Source: Verrucomicrobiota bacterium (lineage in GTDB: Bacteria > Verrucomicrobiota > Kiritimatiellia > Kiritimatiellales > Tichowtungiaceae). Taken from it: a DNA stretch of 41,350 nt. The position numbers and the translations under genes are program-made. Under the pieces are notes generated by a model, which was given only the letters and a program-made list of their open reading frames with translations, ran no database searches and was not told where the DNA came from. Below, piece after piece: positions 1 through 9,441 of this stretch. Numbering within the stretch: position 1 is the stretch's first letter; each line of letters begins with the position of its first letter. The stretch is taken from the NCBI GenBank assembly GCA_016342445.1, contig JAEIOF010000005.1, positions 1-41,350 on the forward strand, read 5' to 3'.

Positions 1-1634
1 TCTTCTATCAGCGCATTGTATTTTTCGCGCTTGGTTTTATAGATCTGGTCGTTGATGTCGACGCGGCGGATGGGGCGGTTGGTGGGAATCACCACCACAT
101 CGAGGCTGTAGATTTCGTGGAATTCAGAGGCTTCCGTTTCGGCGGTTCCGGTCATGCCGGAGAGTTTTTCGTACATGCGGAAATAGTTCTGAATGGTGAT
201 GGTCGCCAGCGTCTGGGTTTCGCGCTCGATCTTCACCCCCTCCTTGGCTTCGATGGCCTGATGAAGACCGTCGGACCAGCGGCGACCCGGCATCAAGCGG
301 CCGGTGAAGGTGTCGACAATCAGCACCTGATTGTCCTGCACCACATATTCCACATCTTTTTCGTAGACGCAGTGGGCGTTGATCAGCTGGTTGACCGCGT
401 GAATGCGTTCGCTGCGGTGCGCGAACTCGTCCTGCAATTTTTGGCGGCGGACCATTTTTTCCTGTGCGGAGAGCGTGGTGTTGCCTTCGAGCTCGGACAT
501 GGACGTTGCGAGGTCGGGCATCAGGAAGTGTTCCGGATCATCCGGGTTGAGCGCTTCGCATCCTTTATCGGTCAGGTTGGCGTCGTGGCCTTTTTCATCG
601 ATCGTGAAAAAGAGCTCTTCGCGCAGTTCGCGGGATTGTTCCTTATAGGAATCGGTGATCATCATGTTGTTCACCTGCTCGAGCAACCGGCGGTTGGCGG
701 GTTCTTCGACCAGCTTGGCGAGCTGTTTGTTTTTCGGCGTTCCCTGATGCACTTGATAGAGGCGGAGCTGCGCGCCGTCTTTGTCGCCGGCCGCGAGAGC
801 GTCGATGGCCTCTTTCATGAATTGATTGCAGAGCGCGGTTTGTTGACGGACCAGACTGCCGACGGTGCTGTTGAGTGAGCGGTATTGCTCGTCAGCCGAG
901 TAGGGGGCGGGGCCGGAAATAATCAGCGGCGTGCGCGCCTCGTCGATCAGGATTGAATCGATTTCGTCGATGATTGCGTAGTGATGGCCGCGTTGCTGCA
1001 CCATATCTTCGGGCCGCATCGCCATGTTATCGCGCAGATAGTCGAACCCGAACTCGCTGTTCGTGCCGTAGGTGATATCGCAGTCGTACATTTCCCGGCG
1101 CTGCTGCGGCGGCATCTGATTTGACAGACAACCGACGCTCAGGCCGAGGTAGCGGTAGACATGGCCCATCCATTCGCTGTCGCGCCCGGCCAGAAAGTCG
1201 TTGGTGGTGATCACGTGAACGCCGCGGCCCGCCAGCGCATTGAGGTAGACCGGCATCGTCGCGACCAGCGTTTTGCCTTCTCCCGTTGCCATCTCCGCAA
1301 TCCGTCCCTGATGGAGCGTCATTCCGCCGATCAGCTGCACATCGAAGGGCACCATTTCCCAGGCCAGATCGTGGCCGGAGGCGTGGGCGGTGGTTCCGCA
1401 CAGGCGGCGGCAGGCGTTCTTCACAACCGCGAAGGCTTCGACCAGCAGATCGTCGAGCGTTTCACCGTCGGCAAGGCGCTGTTTAAACTCCGGCGTCTTC
1501 GCCTTCAGCTCCTCCTCCGAGAGCGCTTGATATTTGATCTCCTGCGCGTTGATCTGATCGACCAGCGGTTGCATGCGCTTCATGTCGCGCTCGGTTTTCG
1601 ATCCGAAAATTTTCTTTAAAATCGTATTGATCAT
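1..1634 (-). CDS. secA: Preprotein translocase subunit SecA (N-terminal part; gene runs off the window)
   Basis: Reverse-strand translation from ATG at 1634 gives [21 protein letters not shown]..., [76 protein letters not shown], all typical of SecA. Confidence 0.97.
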   Translation of the reverse strand, partial: MINTILKKIFGSKTERDMKRMQPLVDQINAQEIKYQALSEEELKAKTPEFKQRLADGETLDDLLVEAFAVVKNACRRLCGTTAHASGHDLAWEMVPFDVQLIGGMTLHQGRIAEMATGEGKTLVATMPVYLNALAGRGVHVITTNDFLAGRDSEWMGHVYRYLGLSVGCLSNQMPPQQRREMYDCDITYGTNSEFGFDYLRDNMAMRPEDMVQQRGHHYAIIDEIDSILIDEARTPLIISGPAPYSADEQYRSLNSTVGSLVRQQTALCNQFMKEAIDALAAGDKDGAQLRLYQVHQGTPKNKQLAKLVEEPANRRLLEQVNNMMITDSYKEQSRELREELFFTIDEKGHDANLTDKGCEALNPDDPEHFLMPDLATSMSELEGNTTLSAQEKMVRRQKLQDEFAHRSERIHAVNQLINAHCVYEKDVEYVVQDNQVLIVDTFTGRLMPGRRWSDGLHQAIEAKEGVKIERETQTLATITIQNYFRMYEKLSGMTGTAETEASEFHEIYSLDVVVIPTNRPIRRVDINDQIYKTKREKYNALIE

Positions 1635-1751
1635 GTAGGTCCCGGTTTCTGATTAAAAGTCATTGATTAACAGGGGAGAGAAAATACCTGCCGAACCTGT
1701 GGAATACACGGAAAAAATGGAGGGGAACCGGGGCGCCTGTCCGCAAGGGGC

Positions 1752-3152
1752 TTACCAGTAATCCGGATTGTCTTTATCCGGACTCCAGGCGCTTTCCGGA
1801 GGCGGCGTTTCGGGCGGGTTTTTTTTAGACGATTTTGATCGGGCGGCCCGATCTGCCATAAGCTCTTTATTTTTCTCAAGCAGGAGCGCCTTGAACGAGG
1901 ATCCCTTTAGTTGCTCGCGGTGACTGGCGATGGTGCCGGCGCGAATGCCCTCCCCGACCGCTGCGACGATGTGCGCGGGTAACGCTTCTTTGGTGATCAT
2001 ACCGTTGTCGGCGGAGGAAATGGCGTGCCGGATGGTTTCTTGGAGCTCACGCACATTACCGGGCCAATCGTAGTTGTAGAGGACGTCCTTCGCTTCGAGA
2101 TTTAGAACAGGCGCGTCGGCACCGGCTTCGATCTGTCGGCTCAGAACCCGATTCGCCAGCGGGAAAATATCCTCCCGCCGCTGTCTCAGCGGCGGAATAT
2201 GGATGCAAAGGGCATTGAGTCGCTGATAGAGCTCCGGGCTGAAAGCGCCCCGTTTGGTGAGTGCTTCCAGATCTTCGTGGGAGGCGGCGACAATCCGCAC
2301 GTTGATCATGATAGGAACCGGGCTCCCGAGGTTGCAGATTTTCTTTTTCTCGATTGCGGCGAGGAGTTTGGCTTGCAGGTCGAGCGGCAGCGCGTCGATC
2401 TCGTCAAGAAACAGGGTTCCACCTTGCGCAGTCTCAAACAGCCCCGCCGTGGTCGCGGTGGCTCCGTCGAAGGCGTTTTTTTTATATCCGAACAGCTCCT
2501 GTTCGAGCTGCTGCGCGGGGACGTCTGCGCAGTTGATGGATTTAAAGGGGGCGTTTTTCCGCGGACTGTAGCGATGGAGGGAGAGGCCGACGAGTTCTTT
2601 GCCGGTGCCGCTTTCGCCGCAGATGAGCACCGGGATATCGGTGGGGGCAACGCGCTCGACCGTTTGGCAGGCTTTGCGCATGCTGGCGCTTTGCGCCACA
2701 AGGCCCGCCAGCGGTTCCGGGTTTTCCGGCCGCGCCTTGAGCACCTTGTTCTCCGTTGTGGCGGTGTAATATTCCAGCATGCGCTCCACGGTCAGAAACA
2801 GCTCATCCAGCTTGAAGGGCTTGACGATGTAATCGAAGGCCCCTTTTTTCATCGCCTCTACCGCCGTGTCGATGGTGGCGTGGCCGGTGAGCATGCTGAC
2901 CCCCATATCGGGATAGAGCTCGCGGACTATGCACAGGAGCTCCATTCCGTTCATCGGCTCCATGCTGACATCCGAAATCATTAAATCGAACGTGTGGTTT
3001 TGAAGAACCTGAAGAGCCTCTTCCCCGCTTTCGGCGGCGGTGATGTCGTAGCCGCGTCCGTTTAGGAGATTTGTGAGCACCTTTCGGAAAATGGGTTCAT
3101 CGTCTACGATCAGAATACGCGGCATGGTGTAGTCACCTCTGGTTTTCGGCAC
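1752..3152 (-). CDS. Response regulator: receiver + sigma54-activator-type AAA+ domain, degenerate GAFTGA loop, no recognisable C-terminal HTH (start may be the internal ATG of MPRILIVDDE)
   Basis: PRILIVDDEPIFRKVL receiver, GESGTGKE Walker A, GGTLFLDEID Walker B; loop reads KKNAFDGA. Confidence 0.9.
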   Translation of the reverse strand: MPKTRGDYTMPRILIVDDEPIFRKVLTNLLNGRGYDITAAESGEEALQVLQNHTFDLMISDVSMEPMNGMELLCIVRELYPDMGVSMLTGHATIDTAVEAMKKGAFDYIVKPFKLDELFLTVERMLEYYTATTENKVLKARPENPEPLAGLVAQSASMRKACQTVERVAPTDIPVLICGESGTGKELVGLSLHRYSPRKNAPFKSINCADVPAQQLEQELFGYKKNAFDGATATTAGLFETAQGGTLFLDEIDALPLDLQAKLLAAIEKKKICNLGSPVPIMINVRIVAASHEDLEALTKRGAFSPELYQRLNALCIHIPPLRQRREDIFPLANRVLSRQIEAGADAPVLNLEAKDVLYNYDWPGNVRELQETIRHAISSADNGMITKEALPAHIVAAVGEGIRAGTIASHREQLKGSSFKALLLEKNKELMADRAARSKSSKKNPPETPPPESAWSPDKDNPDYW

Positions 3153-3308
3153 GGGTTGCGATTAAAAATTTGGTTTTAGAGGGAAAAGGCGAGGGACCTC
3201 TTCACCCATAAAATACTTCTATACCTCGCCGTCCGATTCATCAACTCTCGAAATAAAATTTGAAGCCCCGCCGTCGCCTTTCGCCACAAGGGATGATAAA
3301 TAATCCGG

Positions 3309-3749
3309 ATGGGACGAAATAACACAGGGAAAGTCCGGGGGCGCGGCGGCGCGGGGCAGAACCGCTCCGAGACCGATGCCTTCCTCCGGAAAAACCGGCA
3401 GAGGTCCGATGTCATTGAAACGTCCAGCGGACTGCAATACACCATTCGCGAAGAGGGGACAGGCAAGCGCCCCGACGAAAGGAGCACCGTCGAAGTCAAC
3501 CAGCGCATCCTGTTGGTGGATGGCACCGTCATCAAAGACACCTATCACGGCGCCGAGACGGATCGCTTTACCCTCGCCGAAGCCATCGACGGCCTTAAAG
3601 AGGGCCTGCCGCTCATGAGAGAAGGGGCTAAATTCCGGTTTGTCGTTCCGCCGGATCTCGCGTGGGGCAAACGCGGCGCCGGCAGCCGAATCGGCCCCAA
3701 CACCACCCTCATCTTCGACATCCGGCTGGAGCGGGTTATCGATGGATGA
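3309..3749 (+). CDS. FKBP-type peptidyl-prolyl cis-trans isomerase (start uncertain)
   Basis: SGLQYTIREEGTGKRPDERSTVEVNQ...LKEGLPLMREGAKFRFVVPPDLAWGKRGAGSRIGPNTTLIFDIRLERV. Confidence 0.9.
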   Translation: MGRNNTGKVRGRGGAGQNRSETDAFLRKNRQRSDVIETSSGLQYTIREEGTGKRPDERSTVEVNQRILLVDGTVIKDTYHGAETDRFTLAEAIDGLKEGLPLMREGAKFRFVVPPDLAWGKRGAGSRIGPNTTLIFDIRLERVIDG

Positions 3750-3792
3750 CCCTTGGCTCGCCGCCGGAAAACCCTGAACTCAGGCGCCCGGA

Positions 3793-5190
3793 TCAAATCC
3801 ACTCAAAGGCGGCGGGCTCGTCAGGCGCGATTCCGCTTTGTTCCGGAAGCGCGACCTCCTTTTCGCGGGCGGGTGGCTCCTCGGAAGCCCGCGACTCCTT
3901 GTCCAGTCGCGCGTGGATCCGGTCCAGAATCTCTTTTTCCTTGTCGTGCAGGAACGCCCGCAGCGACCGACCTTTAAATTGCGCGCAGTGGCTGGCGAAT
4001 ACGCCGGCGGGAGCGGTCGCCTCGGCCGCTTCAACGATACCGGCGGGAAGCATCTCTTTGGTGATCACGCCGTCGTGAACGAATGTGAGTGCGTGCTGAA
4101 CGGCCTCTTCTACTTCGCGCACATTGTTGGGCCATGCATAGCTCTCCAGAATCATTTCTGTTTCGAGATCAAGGGCCGGCACTTCGGCGCCGGCGTCGAG
4201 CTTCCGGCGGAGGGCCTGATCAATAATCGGGAGCAGATCCTCCGGCCGGTTGCGCATCGGAGGGATGTCGATATGAAGGGCATGAAGGCGATGATAGAGG
4301 TCTTCGCAGAAGGTGCCCTGTTGGATGCGGGGCTCCAGATTTTCACTGGAGGCGACGATAACCCGCACATCGATCGGAACGGGATCGCCCCCGCCGACTT
4401 TGAGGATTTGTTTCTCCTGCAGTGCGCAGAGAAGTGAGGACTGGGCGGCGAGGGGCAGGGCGCCGATTTCGTTGAGAAAGAGGGTTCCGCCGTGCGCGGA
4501 TTCGAAAAGGCCCGGCTCGGAAGCGGACCCGTCTGAAATGCGCCCGAACAGCTCGGCCTCGATCCGCCGGACGGGCAGCGCCGCGCAATTGACCGCCAGA
4601 AAAGGGCCGCTCTTGCGCTGGCTGTCGCGGTGGAGATCGCGGGCGACCAGCGTCTTACCGGAGCCGCGTTCCCCGTGAATGAACACCGTCGTGTCGGAGG
4701 GGGCGATGCGTCGAATCAGTTCGCACACCCGCAACATGGCGGGGCTCTCGGCGATAATGCCCTGAAGTTTTTCCACGTGCTCCCGATATTCCGGCGGGGT
4801 CCCGAGCGGCCGGTGCTTCGTGATGGCCCAGTGATATTCCAGCGCGTGCCGTACGGCTTGAAGCAGCTCGTTCAGCTTAAACGGCTTGGTGAGATAGTCG
4901 AAGGCACCCTGCTTCATCGCCTCGACCGCGGTGGCGAGCGAGTTGTCCGCAGTGAGCATGATGACGCTCATCTGCGCATACGATTCCAGCGTCTTGCTCA
5001 ACAGCTCCATTCCGCTGACGGGACTCATGTGAATGTCGGCAATCATCAGGTCGAAGGCCTGATCCTGAAGAACGTGAAGGCCCTCTTCGCCGTTGTTGGC
5101 GGTGGTGGTTTCATATCCGCGACTGGTCAGGAGGTTGTTGAGAACCAAGAGAAGGACTGGGTTGTCGTCTACAATCAGAATGCGCGGCAT
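3793..5190 (-). CDS. Response regulator: receiver + AAA+ domain of the NtrC type with GAFTGA loop missing and altered Walker B, no recognisable HTH
   Basis: PRILIVDDNPVLLLVL receiver, GERGSGKT Walker A, GGTLFLNEIG; loop region is ELFGRISDGSASEPGLFESA; paralogous to 1752..3152. Confidence 0.9.
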   Translation of the reverse strand: MPRILIVDDNPVLLLVLNNLLTSRGYETTTANNGEEGLHVLQDQAFDLMIADIHMSPVSGMELLSKTLESYAQMSVIMLTADNSLATAVEAMKQGAFDYLTKPFKLNELLQAVRHALEYHWAITKHRPLGTPPEYREHVEKLQGIIAESPAMLRVCELIRRIAPSDTTVFIHGERGSGKTLVARDLHRDSQRKSGPFLAVNCAALPVRRIEAELFGRISDGSASEPGLFESAHGGTLFLNEIGALPLAAQSSLLCALQEKQILKVGGGDPVPIDVRVIVASSENLEPRIQQGTFCEDLYHRLHALHIDIPPMRNRPEDLLPIIDQALRRKLDAGAEVPALDLETEMILESYAWPNNVREVEEAVQHALTFVHDGVITKEMLPAGIVEAAEATAPAGVFASHCAQFKGRSLRAFLHDKEKEILDRIHARLDKESRASEEPPAREKEVALPEQSGIAPDEPAAFEWI

Positions 5191-5481
5191 AATTTTTGCC
5201 CCCCGGCGGTTATCTTTGCCGGCGTGGTCTGCAGGCGCTGTGCATCCAGCCTGTCGCCCACACCTGAGCCTCTTTTATACCCCTGCCGCCCGGGGTTGCA
5301 ACCCTTCGTTTGGGGCGGGGTAAAATTCAGGAGAAAGGGATCAGTTAACCGATCGCAGTTGGCGGTTAGTTGTTTAGTTTCAAACCTTAAACCCCGGATC
5401 TCAGCATTCGCCGTTGTCTAATAAGTTGACGGGTCGTTGTCTCATCGTTTCCAGCCCTCGGAACGTTCACCACCCGCTGCG

Positions 5482-5604
5482 CTAGAGGACACAGAGAGCA
5501 CGGCGGGGGAGTTTTTGACGGGATTACAGGATGTTGCAGGATGGTGTTGGGAATAAACGACCCCGAATCTTCGGGGAAGTCCTGTGTACCTCCGTGGCCT
5601 CTAG
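5482..5604. repeat. Small element bounded by imperfect ~22-bp inverted repeats
   Basis: CTAGAGGACACAGAGAGCACGG at 5482-5503 versus CCTGTGTACCTCCGTGGCCTCTAG at 5581-5604; internal hairpin CCCCGA-ATCT-TCGGGG at 5561-5576. Confidence 0.5.
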
Positions 5605-5677
5605 TGAGGGTTTCCCGAATGGTGGTAAAAATGATCCTGCTGATCCAGTTGTCCGGTCTAAAAACAGATGTCTGAAA

Positions 5678-6037
5678 TCAGTAGTCCTTATAGACCGCCA
5701 GCCCTCGTTCAACGAGCTCGTCGTTGATGTTCGTGTAGCCGCCGTTCTCGGGCAGCCAGATCTCCGCAATGTAGCGGCCATACTTACCCTTCTTGTCCTT
5801 AAGGGTTTCAATCAGCACCGACCGGCCGACAATCCGTTCGCGCAGCCAGTCGCGCGACACCTTGCCCGCCTCTTTTTCGTCGCCGCGCACCTCCGGAGTA
5901 TTGATCCGGTTGAGCCGAAGCTTCTCGCCCTTCACAATCGTCTTAAGGCCCAGGTCGATGTCCGCCGTCACCGTATCGCCGTCATACGCCGCAGTAATCA
6001 GCGCCATGTAGTGATAAAGAAGACTTTGATCTTTCAT
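5678..6037 (-). CDS. Staphylococcal-nuclease-like (SNase/thermonuclease) domain protein
   Basis: ITAAYDGDTVTADIDLGL...KLRLNRINTPEVRGDEKEAG...KYGRYIAEIW...NDELVERGLAVYKDY. Confidence 0.85.
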   Translation of the reverse strand: MKDQSLLYHYMALITAAYDGDTVTADIDLGLKTIVKGEKLRLNRINTPEVRGDEKEAGKVSRDWLRERIVGRSVLIETLKDKKGKYGRYIAEIWLPENGGYTNINDELVERGLAVYKDY

Positions 6038-6080
6038 GGGAAGAGGTTAACCCCGAATCCACACGAATGAACACGAAATT

Positions 6081-6127
6081 TTCCAAACCTTGGAAAAAAA
6101 TATGACCGGAGTTTCCAAACATTGGAA
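6081..6127. repeat. Iterated palindrome pair: TTCCAAACCTTGGAA (6081-6095) and TTCCAAACATTGGAA (6113-6127)
   Basis: Exact matches to TTCCAANNNTTGGAA, start-to-start 32 bp, intergenic. Confidence 0.95.
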
Positions 6128-6216
6128 AAAACCGTCTCAAACGAGACCGATAGTCTGTAGATGGATAGTCTACATCCGCGTTTAATCATCCAACGTCCGC
6201 AAGGAGGGCACACCCC

Positions 6217-6501
6217 GTGAACATCGAAAAAACATTCGGCGAAGAATTGCAGAAAATCCGTAAAGAAAAAGGGCTCTCTCAGGAGCAACTCGGCGGAACA
6301 CAAATTAATCTTACTTCTCCGGTTATAGAAAACTGTTTCCGTTGCTGTTGTGAGATGGAGTCAGAAACGGTTGAGGTAGTTTGTCCTTTTTGCGGGGAAG
6401 TAAATATCTGTTGCCATGCATGTGAGGAGTGGATCGAAGAGAGAACGGAAAATTGTTATCGATGCGTCAATGGATCCTGTTTTGTTGAGGGCGGGCATTA
6501 G
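6217..6501 (+). CDS. Small protein: truncated XRE-type HTH N-terminus joined to a Cys-rich (zinc-ribbon-like) segment
   Basis: GTG start after AAGGAGGGCAC; FGEELQKIRKEKGLSQEQLG, then CFRCCC...CPFCGEVNICCHAC...CYRCVNGSC. Confidence 0.65.
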   Translation: MNIEKTFGEELQKIRKEKGLSQEQLGGTQINLTSPVIENCFRCCCEMESETVEVVCPFCGEVNICCHACEEWIEERTENCYRCVNGSCFVEGGH

Positions 6502-6516
6502 TCGGGTGTGAATATT

Positions 6517-6573
6517 TTCCAACCATTGGAAAAAACGGACTCGAAACCGAAACCGCTTTTCCAAACCTTGGAA
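6517..6573. repeat. Iterated palindrome pair: TTCCAACCATTGGAA (6517-6531) and TTCCAAACCTTGGAA (6559-6573)
   Basis: Exact matches, 42 bp apart, immediately upstream of the methylase core. Confidence 0.95.
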
Positions 6574-6606
6574 AACCGGTATGAAGAACGCCAACTTCAG
6601 GGTGGT

Positions 6607-7695
6607 ATGACAGCAAGCAAAATGAAATTAACAGCAATCGATCTTTTTTCCGGGGCGGGGGGCTTTTCCTTGGCGGCGAAAAAGGCGGGCTTTCAGGTGC
6701 TTGCTGCAGTCGAATATGACAAGTGGGCGCAGGAAACGTATAAGCACAATTTCATTAAAGGCCGCAAAAACCCGCCGAAACTGTATGGCGACATTTGGGG
6801 GGTAGACCCGTCGCAGGTTCTTAAGGATGTTGGGATTAACGCTGGCGAGTTAGATGTTCTTGTGGGGGGGCCGCCGTGTCAGGGATTTTCATCGCATCGA
6901 CTTAATAATGCCGGGGTGGATGATCCTCGCAACAACTTACTTCTTCGGTATTTCGATTTTGTAAAGCAGCTGCAACCAAAGGTATTCGTTGTTGAAAATG
7001 TCTCGGGGATGCTTTGGGCGCGTCACAAGCCCTATGTCGACCGGTTTAAAAATCTGGCCAAACGGAATGGCTATCAGATTATCTCGGGAGAACCGCAACT
7101 GATTAACGCCCGTGACTTCGGCGTTCCGCAAAACCGGAAGCGTGTATTTATCTTAGGTGCGCGCTCCGATATTAATTTGCCGGATGGGTTTGAGTGGCCG
7201 CCAAAGGCGACGCATTTTGATCCGAATTCAGATGAGGTAAAAAAAGAAGGTAAAAAGAAGTGGGTTCCGGCTTCTACGGTTTTTGGAAAGTCGTTGGATT
7301 CTAAAGACCCCAACAACATCCACATGATTCCTGGGTCGGATATGCTACAGCGGTTTAAGGACACGCCGCTGAACGGCGGCAGTCGGGCAGACAGCGGGCA
7401 TGTACTCACTTGCCATGAAGATCACACTGGGCACAAAGATGTATACGGGCGCATTGACCCGAACAAGTCTGGGCCGACTATGACGACGGGTTGCATCAAT
7501 CCCTCTAAAGGCCGGTTTGTTCATCCGACAAAACATCATGGCATCGCAGCCCGACACGCAGCGCGGTTTCAAACCTTCCCAGATGATTTTTATTTTGAAG
7601 GCGGTTTAGGAAGCACCGGAAAGCAGATAGGAAACGCCGTTCCGGTTATGTTGGGGCAACACATCTTACAAGCATTAGCAATGGAGGGACTGTAA
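6607..7695 (+). CDS. DNA (cytosine-5-)-methyltransferase, Dcm type (possible upstream GTG start at 6508)
   Basis: AIDLFSGAGGFSLAAKKAGF, VLVGGPPCQGFSSHR, FVVENVSGM, ARDFGVPQNRKRVFILG, RFQTFPDDFYFEG, KQIGNAVPVMLG. Confidence 0.96.
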   Translation: MTASKMKLTAIDLFSGAGGFSLAAKKAGFQVLAAVEYDKWAQETYKHNFIKGRKNPPKLYGDIWGVDPSQVLKDVGINAGELDVLVGGPPCQGFSSHRLNNAGVDDPRNNLLLRYFDFVKQLQPKVFVVENVSGMLWARHKPYVDRFKNLAKRNGYQIISGEPQLINARDFGVPQNRKRVFILGARSDINLPDGFEWPPKATHFDPNSDEVKKEGKKKWVPASTVFGKSLDSKDPNNIHMIPGSDMLQRFKDTPLNGGSRADSGHVLTCHEDHTGHKDVYGRIDPNKSGPTMTTGCINPSKGRFVHPTKHHGIAARHAARFQTFPDDFYFEGGLGSTGKQIGNAVPVMLGQHILQALAMEGL

Positions 7696-9329
7696 TGTCA
7701 GATGAAACACCGCTTTTACTACACTTTGAACCGCGAACCATCGAGCACCTTGGGGTGCGTATGTATTCCACACTTCCGCCAGCACTGGCAGAGCTTGTTT
7801 CGAATGCGTATGATGCTGATGCGGAAAGCGTACAAATAGAACTCGGTCAAAAAAATAACGAACCCCTCTTTATAAAAGTGACGGATGATGGCTTCGGAAT
7901 GAGCGCCGACGACATTCGGAATAAATTTTTGGTAATAGGTCGAAATCGAAGGGTTGATGATGGTGATGAGCCCTCACCAAAGTTTAAGCGTCGGGCAACG
8001 GGGAAAAAGGGGCTAGGGAAGCTGGCGCTATTTGGTCTAGCTAAAACGATTTCGATTACTACAAGAAAAGCTGGGTTTGAAAATACGTTCAAATTGTCCT
8101 GGAACGATCTGATGAGTTCCTCGGGACAATATAATCCCGCATGGTTGGTGAAAAATCAGCCCACAACCGGGCGGACCGGTACGGAAGTCATATTGGAGGA
8201 TTTGAAAAGAAAATCACCGTTTGATTTGGATGCGATTTCCAAAAGCTTGGCGCTGATTTTTTACTTCGATGACAACTTTAATCTGACAGTAAAAGACAGT
8301 CAGGGAAATGTCGCTATTGTCAACAATGCGCAGAAATACACAGCCATTACAGAAGAGTTTTCGTGGGATGAGAAGCTCTGGCTTCCTGATGGCTGTGAAT
8401 ATCCAAATTTGAAGGGAAAAATTATTTCTGCGGAAACGCCCATTTCGCCGCGGTCGGGACTTCGGGGCATTACGCTTTTTTCGCGAGGCAAGCTGGTTAA
8501 TGCTCCTGAATTTTTTTCAGAAAGCACATCGAGCCATTTTTACCAATATGTAACTGGATACATCATCGCTGATTTTATTGACGAACTTCATGAGGACGTA
8601 ATCTCAACGAATCGTCAGGCCGTTGATTGGGAACATCCGGATATGGTTAAATTCAGAAAGTTTCTTTCTGCGACGGTAAGCCAGGTCAATGCATCGTGGC
8701 GTGCGAAGAGGAAAGAAAAAAAAGATGAGGAAGTAAAAGAAGCAACGGGAGGGATTGATAGGGAAGATTGGCTATCAAAACTACCCGAAGACACCAAAAA
8801 CAGCGTAGCCGCTATTCTGAGTAGCCTTGGGGGCGACGAAGCTATAGGGAAAATCGCGCCAATAATTAAAGAGCTCCATAATATTGCGCCAGAATATCCG
8901 CAACTCCACTGGCGGCATTTACATGTCAGTATAAAAGATAGAATCCGCGTTTATTATGAACAGAGTCAGTACGGGTTGGCTGCACGCGAGGGCGTCCTTA
9001 TTTATCTTGAAGTATTGAGAAATTTGACCGGACTAAAAGAAGATGGCCGGCCATTGGTTGATGGATTGTTCACATATAACAAAAATAAAACCCCGCCCGG
9101 CCTCCCTAAAATTCAGCTGAACAGCTTGCAAACCGAGAGTGAGGAAAATATTCAAGACGGACATTCTCACTTTTCAAGAGGAGTTGTAACGGGTTTTAGA
9201 AATCCAATTCAACACCGCCCGATAGACTCTGCGGTTCCTGGGCTTTTCAGCGAATTAGATTGCCTGAATATTTTAAGCTTAATTTCATATCTTTTGGGGA
9301 AACTGGACAACGCTGTTGTAAATTCGTAA
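7695..9329 (+). CDS. GHKL (HSP90/MORC-like) ATPase with C-terminal TIGR02391/Ymh-like region
   Basis: ALAELVSNAYDADAESV (N box), VTDDGFGMSADDI, GKKGLGKLALFGLA; C-term FSRGVVTGFRNPIQHRPID. ATG overlaps the methylase stop. Confidence 0.85.
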   Translation: MSDETPLLLHFEPRTIEHLGVRMYSTLPPALAELVSNAYDADAESVQIELGQKNNEPLFIKVTDDGFGMSADDIRNKFLVIGRNRRVDDGDEPSPKFKRRATGKKGLGKLALFGLAKTISITTRKAGFENTFKLSWNDLMSSSGQYNPAWLVKNQPTTGRTGTEVILEDLKRKSPFDLDAISKSLALIFYFDDNFNLTVKDSQGNVAIVNNAQKYTAITEEFSWDEKLWLPDGCEYPNLKGKIISAETPISPRSGLRGITLFSRGKLVNAPEFFSESTSSHFYQYVTGYIIADFIDELHEDVISTNRQAVDWEHPDMVKFRKFLSATVSQVNASWRAKRKEKKDEEVKEATGGIDREDWLSKLPEDTKNSVAAILSSLGGDEAIGKIAPIIKELHNIAPEYPQLHWRHLHVSIKDRIRVYYEQSQYGLAAREGVLIYLEVLRNLTGLKEDGRPLVDGLFTYNKNKTPPGLPKIQLNSLQTESEENIQDGHSHFSRGVVTGFRNPIQHRPIDSAVPGLFSELDCLNILSLISYLLGKLDNAVVNS

Positions 9330-9441
9330 TAGACTTTGGGATGGTTTCTTGGACAGCGCCCTTCTTTGTCCGCACGCCCAGTTTTTACTGGTTTCATCGG
9401 GAGAATAGATTTTGCGGGTAAATTTTCTTATGGAGGCGGAG

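Noticed and set aside
117-878. 253-aa forward ORF
   Set aside because: Antisense of secA.
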